64,000 nt of DNA, taken from contig CAJNDT010003223.1 in the NCBI GenBank assembly GCA_905221615.1, forward strand, positions 744,001-808,000, written 5' to 3'. Below, piece after piece: positions 58,814 to 64,000 of this stretch. The stretch is from Symbiodinium sp. CCMP2592. Taxonomy: Eukaryota > Sar > Dinophyceae > Suessiales > Symbiodiniaceae. Position numbers and translations under genes: made by a program. The notes beneath the pieces were generated by a model. It saw only the letters and a program-made list of their open reading frames with translations. It did not search any database and had not been told where the DNA came from. The first letter of the stretch is position 1, and every line of letters starts with the position of its first letter.

Positions 58814-61800
58814 CGGAAGAGGATGGCCAACATTGCTTCGAAAGCCGGCAGTCTCAGCGCCGAGGAGGTGCATCAGCTTGCAGTCCCGGGTTCTTATAGG
58901 GGTACTATAAGGGTTCCTTTAAAGGGCTCTATAGGGGTTTAGAGTTTCCGAAAATTAGGGGTACCTTCATTTGGGGTCCTTAAAACAAGAATCCTACCAT
59001 ATAGGGTACCACATAAGGGTCCCCTCCTTTCGGAAACCCAGAAGGTGGGTTTAGGTTTGGGGTTTAGTGCTTTCTAGCCCGAAGCGCTCCGCCATACACT
59101 ATGAACCAAGAAGGGTTTGAGGGCGGAGATAGATTAAACCAATCCCCTACACGCCAAAACACAAGACGTCTGAAGCTGTATGGAGGTTAGGTTAAGGTTT
59201 AGGGTCTGAACCCCTGAAGCCTGAAACATCTTTATACAACCTGACACCTAAAATCCCAGGCCGTGAAACCCTTGAGCGCCTCAACCCATAAACCCTCGCC
59301 AGAAAGTTGGAACATCAGTGTCCTCATGCCTTTAAGGCAAAGTATAGCGAATCCCAGCACCAATCATTCTTGTTTCATGTTCTAACATTCTGGAGTTCAC
59401 CATAAACGCTAAACCCCTAAACCCCTCAACCCGTAAACCCCTACACCCCCAAACCCCTAAACCCTAAAACCCTACACCCCCAAACCCCTAAACCCTAAAG
59501 CCCTAAACCCTAAACCCCTAAACCCAAAACCCTAAACCCTAAACCCCTAAACCCTAAACCCTTGAACCCCTAAACCCTAAACCCTAAACCCTAAAACCCT
59601 AAACCCCTAAACCCTAAACCCTAAATAAACCCCTAAACCCTAAACCCTAAAACCCTAAACCCTAAAACCCTACACCCCCAAACCCCTAAACCCTAAAGCC
59701 CTAAACCCTAAACCCCTAAACCCAAAACCCTAAACCCTAAACCCCTAAACCCTAAACCCTTGAACCCCTAAACTCTAAACCCTAAAACCCTAAACCCCTA
59801 AACCCTAAACCCTATAAACCCCTAAACCCTAAACCCTAAAACCTTAAACCCTAAACCCTAAAACCCCTAAATCCCTAAACGGAAAAGCTCCAGGAAAAGG
59901 CCCTCAGCGAGTTGCAAGCGCTACTGAAGCGTGGGCACTCAGCCGTTTGCGTTTGTCTTGCGGTGTAAGGTTTATAGGGTTTAGGAGCTCAGGACCTTCA
60001 TTGTTCAGGAGTGACTAGACTAGGGTTCCTGATTAACATTCGGGGCCTGAATTTCTGAATAACAGTGAATGCTGTTGTTCCTTAGGGTTCCTCCTGATCA
60101 TGAGTATAATATACTAACATGTCCTGAAACCCTGCTATTTCTGAGGCCCTTGCATTAAACGGTTTAGGGTTCAGGTACTGGGGCTCAAGTATATAGTTTA
60201 TGGTGCTTCTTTGGGTCAATGCGCCAAGCCCATGCCCAGCAGCATTTTATCATTTAATCAGTGGGGCTCAGGCTTTGGGTTTGGGGTTTGCAGTGCAGGA
60301 TGAGATTTTTATAGCCTGGCAATCAAGCTCCAAACCAGCTTCCGGAACGCCCCAACCGGGAAACCACGCCCGACTGCGGCGAAACCTGAGCCTGAAACCC
60401 TAAACCCTAAACCCCAAAACCTATAAACCCTAAACCCAAACCCTAAACCCTTAACCGCAAAACACCAAACAACACCCAAGACCAGACCCAGCATCTGAAT
60501 CACAAGACACCCAAAGCAGCCACAACCCTAAAACCGTGAGGACTCCAAGCCCTCAACCATAAAAATCCCTGATAGTAGCCGTTATCAGCGCAATGTTTTT
60601 GGTACGCCTTATTATAATTTCATGACTGGACAGAAAAGACAAGGCTGAATTTCAGCTTCATCGAGCCACTGAGCAAGGGCCCTGCGGTGGGAACCTCGGC
60701 CTTTCAGCTCGGCTTGGGGTTTCGGGCTGCTTGGTGTTTAGGGCGGGATTTTGAGGCTTGGGGACTTGTGAGTTTTGGCTTGGGGGGCTTTTGGGTTTTG
60801 CGCGTCAGGGTTTGTCGGTGGAGTATTCTGGTGATAGGCGTTTCCGAGTTTTTGAGGTTTCTGGGCTCAGGAGGCTTTTATGTAGCTGTGTTGTCTTGGC
60901 TCGCTTCGGCAATTCTTGTCATCATTGTCATTGCTGTTGTCATTGCAAAGGGTCGGGGCGATAATGCTGCTGCTGCTGCTAATGATGATGATGATGGTGA
61001 TGATGACGATGGTTATGGTGCTGCTGCTGATGATGATGATGATGATGCTTGAGACGATGATGTGATGGCAGCACTGCCGGCTTCAACGTTCCTCATGATG
61101 GAGAGAACCCAAGCGTGCTTCTGTCATTGCTCTTCCTCCTGATGGTGATGATCGTCTTGCGCAGTAAGCCCCTTTTCCAGGCCACGCATTGATCTGCGAG
61201 TTGTCCGGCCAGGAGATTCTGCCCCATCTACTCCTGGGCTCCCAGGACGACGCTCGAGACGTTAAGGCCGCTACAGGTGTTAAGGGCTGAAGGCTGGGGG
61301 CTGCTGGTTTTGAGGGTAGCGGTCTGAATGTAAGAGCTAGGGAGAGCCAGCGATTGTGAGAGTTGCTCCAGATCTGCATGTTGACGAAAATCTTCCGGCT
61401 TTTTTGTTGGCAAGTGCTGTGCAGAGTCCAATGAGGCAGTGGTTCGAGCAATGGGCTGCCTCGTGTGTAGGTCCATCTCCCCTGTCTTGCAAGAAAGTCC
61501 CAGCACATCCCGGAACCGTATAGTTTAACATAGTTGAGCTTATGGTTTAGGTCTAATACAGTTTAGTTTAGGGTTCTGATGGGTTTAACAAAAATTTCCC
61601 TTGCCGACAGACGCTGCAGCGACTCGGTGTCACGCATGTGCTGAACTGCGCAGCGGCGACCGTCCGAACAGGGGCTGCTTTCTACGCGCTCCGCGGCTGC
61701 GCAGCTTCTCATGTCTAAGACCTTAAGGGTCCATGTACCTTAATCATCTATACACTGGCCTTAGAGTACTCCCTATTTAGGTACAGTGGGGTCAAAGTAT

Positions 61801-63120
61801 ATACTATGTGGGTACATGGACCATTGGGGAGAGTCAGGAGTCGTTGCAACTTTTAAGTGTTTCAAGCAGAAACGGCAATTCAGTAAGACTTGCAGTTAGG
61901 GGGTAGTATCAAATGCTCGCGGATGGCGCTCTCCGTACTGCGTGCAAGCTTTGAGATGGATGCTGTAATTGTATAGTGCTCGTCGTAGTTATGATGGTTG
62001 TTCGCGCAAAAAAGCAGCAGGAGTCCTGTTTTCAATTGCTACCAGCACTGCCAGAGCACGGACGACATGTTCATGAACTTTGCTCTGCTTCCTGGCTTTG
62101 CTTCCGAGTCCTGTCGGTATCAAGTACACGGAGTTCGTGGCGCAGGATGAGCAGGCCTTGCTGGCTCAGGGTTTAGGCTCGTCCGTTTGCTTCCTCGCCT
62201 GGAAGCTGCTGTGCAGGGCTACAACATCATGCAGCACTACGACCTGCTAGCGACTCTGGCAAATGTCTGTGGCCCGGATCCAGCGTCAATCCGCAGTTCA
62301 AGGGGTTTCACAGTCCAAGGAGCGTGGTGCTGTGGCGAAGCCTTGTTTCATGCATGCAGGAAGTCGCGTCTACACACGGCCGGCTGTTCATTCACTGCGA
62401 GGCGTGCCCAATGCCGACAGCGACCATCGCTAGTTCGATGGAAGACATGCGAAGTCAAGCCGGATTGTCAAGCCATAGTGTATCACGGCATAGATACAAC
62501 ACGGTTCCATCTACATGGAGAACTACAGACCATGGCATGCAACTTCACCACACTACATGAAAGCAATACAACATTGCAGAATACTCTTTGGCCAAGTTGG
62601 TTCGCACAAACAGACAAGGAACATACATGATTGTATTCAGCAGCATACCACTATCTTGTAGTCCGAAAGTGGCAAATTGAAGCTTCCAAAAATAAGCGAG
62701 CATGCTCCCCATTATCGCTCGTTTAGGCCATCCGGCAAGCGCAATCTTTTTGCAGAGGGCCTTGCTACAGAAAACCCCCTGAAGGGCAGTAGCATGCAAC
62801 TATAGGATCCCATAATGAAGAACTCTAAATCCAAAACTCTAATAAGTAGAACCCCAGAATGAAGAACCCTGAAGCCTTAAGCCCGAAACCCTAAACCATG
62901 AACCCTAAACCCTAAGCCCTGAGCCCAAAACCCTAGTCGCCCTAAGCCGTAGAGTGCCTGGACCCTACCCAGAGACTCCAATATATACCTTCAATCATAC
63001 TAGGGATCCTACCATAATTTCAGGTATATTCCTTAATTAAGGGATATTGGAGTTTCTGGGTAGCACCACTGAGAGGCCGGTGTGAATCGGTCTGGCACGC
63101 TCTGTTTAGCATACCATGTG
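58814..63120 (+). CDS. Dual-specificity protein phosphatase, 3' incomplete
   Basis: DUSP/cysteine phosphatase fold. Core exons: 61181-61266 (ELSGQEILPHLLLGSQDDAR; GC donor), 61611-61657 (TLQRLGVTHVLNCAA; GA), 62109-62154 (PVGIKYTEFVAQDEQ; GC), 62217-62249 (GYNIMQHYDLL; GC), 62360-62401 (EVASTHGRLFIHCE; GC), 63076-63120 (AGVNRSGTLCLAYHV; GC). The P-loop is HCEAGVNRS, with the catalytic Cys, invariant Arg and following Ser; the intron falls between Glu and Ala. The general-acid Asp is probably the one in YDLL. Upstream phase-compatible exons 58814-58867 (RKRMANIASKAGSLSAEE), 59894-59928 (EKALSELQALLK) and 60634-~60676 (KDKAEFQLHRATEQ) would give a helical N-terminus, less certain. The C-terminal helices lie beyond the window or were missed. 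Confidence 0.82.
58941..59037. repeat. MITE-like element, family A
   Basis: AGAGTTTCCGAAAATTAGGG with right end CCTTTCGGAAACCC. Confidence 0.8.
59293..59406. repeat. MITE-like element, family E, diverged
   Basis: GCCAGAAAGTTGGAACATCA with right end CATGTTCTAACATTCTGG; the centre is in the opposite orientation to the 35789 copy (TTTAAGGCAAAGTATAGCGA). Confidence 0.75.
59406..59879. repeat. CCCTAAA interstitial array, 470 bp
   Basis: The longest telomere-like array in the window, C-rich orientation, with a higher-order duplication: a block starting AAAACCCTACACCCCCAAAC at about 59465 recurs near 59663. It ends 14 bp before the acceptor of exon 59894. Confidence 0.95.
60037..60155. repeat. Diverged family D element
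   Basis: GGGGCCTGAATTTCTGAATAAC..GCTATTTCTGAGGCCCTTGC with a TATAATATACTAACATG centre. Confidence 0.5.
61728..61822. repeat. Inverted-repeat element, family J
   Basis: GGTCCATGTACCTTAATCAT at the left, TGTGGGTACATGGACC at the right; contains a nested GGCCTTAGAGTACTCC segment. Single copy seen; lies in the DUSP intron 61658-62108. Confidence 0.7.
62968..63061. repeat. MITE-like element, family C
   Basis: CCCAGAGACTCCAATATATA with right end AAGGGATATTGGAGTTTCTGG. It ends 14 bp before the acceptor of the DUSP active-site exon 63076. Confidence 0.85.
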
Positions 63121-63296
63121 GCCAGCCTGGCATGATTCCGACCTATTGGGGACAGGACTTTGAACGGTTTAGGGTTTAGGGGTGTCGAGCATTTGGAATA
63201 GGGCTTCGGGGCGGTATATTATACAGAATATCCCTGTTTGAATTCCGAGCCGTATACCTTTCACTTAGCGTATTTCAGGGGTTCGCCGATCTTTGC

Positions 63297-63411
63297 TACT
63301 TGGAGGTTCATGGGTAGTTATAAGTAGGGTTATAGGTAAGGTAACTATACTTATAACCCATATTAGGGGACTTGTAACCCCACTTGTAGCTACCCATGAA
63401 CCTCCAAGTAG
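63297..63411. repeat. MITE-like element, family B, well preserved
   Basis: TACTTGGAGGTTCATGGGTA with right end TACCCATGAACCTCCAAGTA; the two arms are nearly perfect. Confidence 0.9.
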
Positions 63412-63761
63412 GGATTACTACAAGGGCTTATAACCAATTACCATTACTATTCTGGGGGTTCCTTATTGGGATTATAGTAGAATATAGCCCGAAACCAGCA
63501 AGGTTTCGATCGGGGGCTCCCTTTGGGTGTTAGAATGGGGGCTTGGGGGTTGGGGCGTTCGACTGTGAAGGTTAGGATTGTTGGCATTGTTGCGGTTGCT
63601 TCTGTTTGCTTTCCATTTAAGCGGGATTGTCCTTAAGGATCATATCGCTTGCTTTGCGCCACCGTAGAAGGCAAATATGGGGTTCTGTTCTCGAGCAGGG
63701 TGGTGGTGGTGGTTACCCACCCCTAACAAGTCCCTCGAAACGCTTCACGTCGCCTGGAACG

Positions 63762-63871
63762 AGAGGTTCATGGGTAGTTATAAGTCTGCTTATAAGTATA
63801 GGGTAATTATACTTGTAACCCATATTAGGGGACTTATAACCCGACTTATAACTACCCATGAACCTCCAAGT
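63762..63871. repeat. MITE-like element, family B
   Basis: GAGGTTCATGGGTAGTTATA with right end TATAACTACCCATGAACCTC. Confidence 0.9.
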
Positions 63872-64000
63872 GCTTTCTGCAGCCACGACGCTGGAATTGT
63901 GGGGTTCAGATCGGTCAGAGCGCCCCTTAGGACCAAGGATTTAGGGTTTAGGCTTTTTGGGTTCAGGGGTATGAAAACCCTAAGCCACAGAGGGGCTCAG

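Larger units (their letters stand above)
63121..64000. other. Repeat-rich intron to window end
   Basis: Two full family B elements (63297-63411 and 63762-63871), a partial family D element (63428-63490) and TTTAGGG remnants. No exon continuing the DUSP was identified. Confidence 0.55.

Noticed and set aside
58205-58942. 245-aa Ala/Pro ORF and overlapping ORFs
   Set aside because: Compound trinucleotide repeat open in all frames; composition is artefactual.

Overview
This window looks like dinoflagellate nuclear DNA. I can rebuild at least five intron-rich genes, all on the + strand, by joining small exons (about 20-110 nt) whose reading phases match. The inferred introns end in AG and usually have a G as the next exon base. 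Their donors are mostly GC, GA or GT: of the 12 introns around and inside the EF-Ts domains I assign six GC, three GT and three GA. That splice pattern, unidirectional gene order and TTTAGGG/CCCTAAA telomere-type repeats throughout point to a dinoflagellate. Genus is not decidable by eye. Almost every long ORF is simple repeat or antisense shadow; the one large real exon is 17064-17848.

Layout: (1) 1-2225 is repeats with no gene seen. (2) 2235-24813 is one in-phase exon chain: a bTHX/RPS31-like ribosomal-protein segment, an unrecognised W/Y-rich domain, a Pro/Glu/Lys linker built from many 27-39 nt exons (five on a ~400 bp tandem repeat), then two complete EF-Ts units in tandem. The first EF-Ts unit is intronless; the second is cut by nine introns. 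(3) 26982-28780 holds exons of an EF-hand protein. (4) 31772-48680 is a coiled-coil protein gene of at least 20 exons, with a plausible start and stop. (5) 52096-54705 encodes a homologue of EFCAB10. (6) 58814-63120 encodes a dual-specificity phosphatase with active site HCEAGVNRS; its 3' end lies outside the window or was not found.

Introns and intergenic DNA are packed with short non-coding inverted-repeat (MITE-like) elements of about 100 bp in at least ten families, telomere-like arrays and microsatellites, including a 1.1 kb CA tract. Many intron boundaries carry AGG/AGGC/AGGA-type direct repeats on both sides, as expected if introns arose by insertion (introners). Gene functions point to organelle translation (EF-Ts, bTHX), calcium/cilium-associated proteins (EFCAB10, EF-hand, coiled coil) and signalling (DUSP). 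No operon or functional cluster is implied.
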